A DNA stretch of 7,425 nucleotides, taken from NCBI GenBank assembly GCA_025353235.1, contig JANXQZ010000713.1:1-7425 (forward strand). The letters are read 5' to 3'. Made by a program: the position numbers and the translations under genes. Origin of the DNA: Bryobacterales bacterium (GTDB lineage: Bacteria; Acidobacteriota; Terriglobia; Bryobacterales; Bryobacteraceae). Under the pieces are notes generated by a model. It made no database searches and was not told the DNA's origin. It saw only the letters and a list, made by a program, of their open reading frames with translations. Below are positions 6,916 through 7,425 of this stretch, piece by piece (positions within the stretch are counted from its first letter, which is position 1; every line of letters starts with the position of its first letter).

Positions 6916-7425
6916 TTGTGGATTATTTGAGACGTTGCTTTGTCGAATGAAGTCCAGCCAATCACCCATACCCTCGCCTCGCTTTGCGGAAACCCGGATC
7001 ACGGGCATCCCCGGTCGCACAGACTGAATGTTGGCATGCGCGGCAGGCCAATCGAATTCAACGGCTTCCGCAAGATCCATCTTGGTAACGATAGCCACAT
7101 CGCCCCCATTGAAAATCGTTGGATACTTTAGGGGCTTGTCCTCGCCTTCGGTGACTGAAAGCAAGACGGCCCGCAGGTCTTCGCCTAAGTCGTACGATGA
7201 CGGGCACACCAAGTTGCCCACATTCTCGATAAACAGGAAATCGAGCTCGTTCAGATTCCAGTCCTCAATGGCTTTCTCCACCATCGCCGCTTCCAAGTGG
7301 CACAGAGTTCCGGTCGTAATCTGCTTTACGGGAACTTTGCTGCGGGCAAGCCGGGCAGCGTCATTGTCCGTTGCAAGGTCGCCTACGACGGCGGCGGGCC
7401 TCACACCTTGTTCGCGCAACATCGT
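6913..7425 (-). CDS. hypB: HypB, hydrogenase/urease-type nickel incorporation GTPase (partial, N-terminus outside window)
   Basis: This is the C-terminal 170 or so residues of HypB, a SIMIBI-class GTPase that delivers Ni(II) with HypA during NiFe-hydrogenase (sometimes urease) maturation. The frame is open to the window edge, so the ATG at 7422-7420 is internal, and the P-loop and first GTP-binding segments lie to the right. Counting from that Met, I see GDLATDNDA (14-22), the metal-site TTGTLCHLEAAMV (36-48, with C41 and H42), LDFLFIENVGNLVCP (60-74, with C73), TEGEDKPLKYP (91-101), the base-recognition TKMD (113-116, where NKxD is commoner) and VSAK (144-147). The C41-to-C73 spacing of 32 matches the metal ligands I recall for archaeal HypB. 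The natural C-terminus ends just after the WLDFIRQ helix. It heads the visible cluster; no HypA or hydrogenase gene is in view. Confidence 0.92.
   Translation of the reverse strand, partial: TMLREQGVRPAAVVGDLATDNDAARLARSKVPVKQITTGTLCHLEAAMVEKAIEDWNLNELDFLFIENVGNLVCPSSYDLGEDLRAVLLSVTEGEDKPLKYPTIFNGGDVAIVTKMDLAEAVEFDWPAAHANIQSVRPGMPVIRVSAKRGEGMGDWLDFIRQSNVSNNPQ

Overview
The window is about 58-60% GC, gene-dense and clearly bacterial, with C/G-ending codons, ATGA overlaps and almost no intergenic space. The combination of a DnaE2-type polymerase, MacB-like permeases in tandem and a bacterial deoxyhypusine-synthase-like enzyme fits an environmental bacterium, most plausibly an Acidobacteriota (Bryobacter/Solibacter-like) member. 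That assignment is inference from gene content; there is no rRNA or marker gene to confirm it.

Layout. Positions 1-75 are an edge fragment with a possible weak promoter and no gene I can assign. Positions 76-3162 (+) encode a complete error-prone DNA polymerase DnaE2 with a degenerate PHP domain, an intact polymerase aspartate triad and a C-terminal OB fold. It converges, with only 2 nt between the stop codons, on a compact minus-strand gene cluster running from the right edge to 3165. In transcription order this is: the C-terminal part of HypB (Ni-chaperone GTPase, cut by the window edge), a deoxyhypusine synthase-like enzyme, and two MacB/LolCE-type ABC transporter permeases.

How the genes relate. 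The four minus-strand genes look like one operon. hypB and the DHS-like gene are 6 nt apart and in the same reading frame, and the next two junctions are 4-nt ATGA overlaps. DnaE2 would act in mutagenic, SOS-type DNA synthesis, but no imuA, imuB or lexA is visible. The cluster joins a nickel/GTP metallochaperone, an NAD-dependent aminobutyl-transferase family enzyme (bacterial relatives act in polyamine metabolism) and a permease pair whose ATPase is not in view. No known pathway that I can name joins these parts, so this is the most interesting element in the window. A functional link, for example polyamine synthesis with export, is only a hypothesis.

No tRNA, rRNA, CRISPR array, insertion sequence or strong intrinsic terminator was seen. 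The many other long open frames are antisense or out-of-frame shadows of these five genes.
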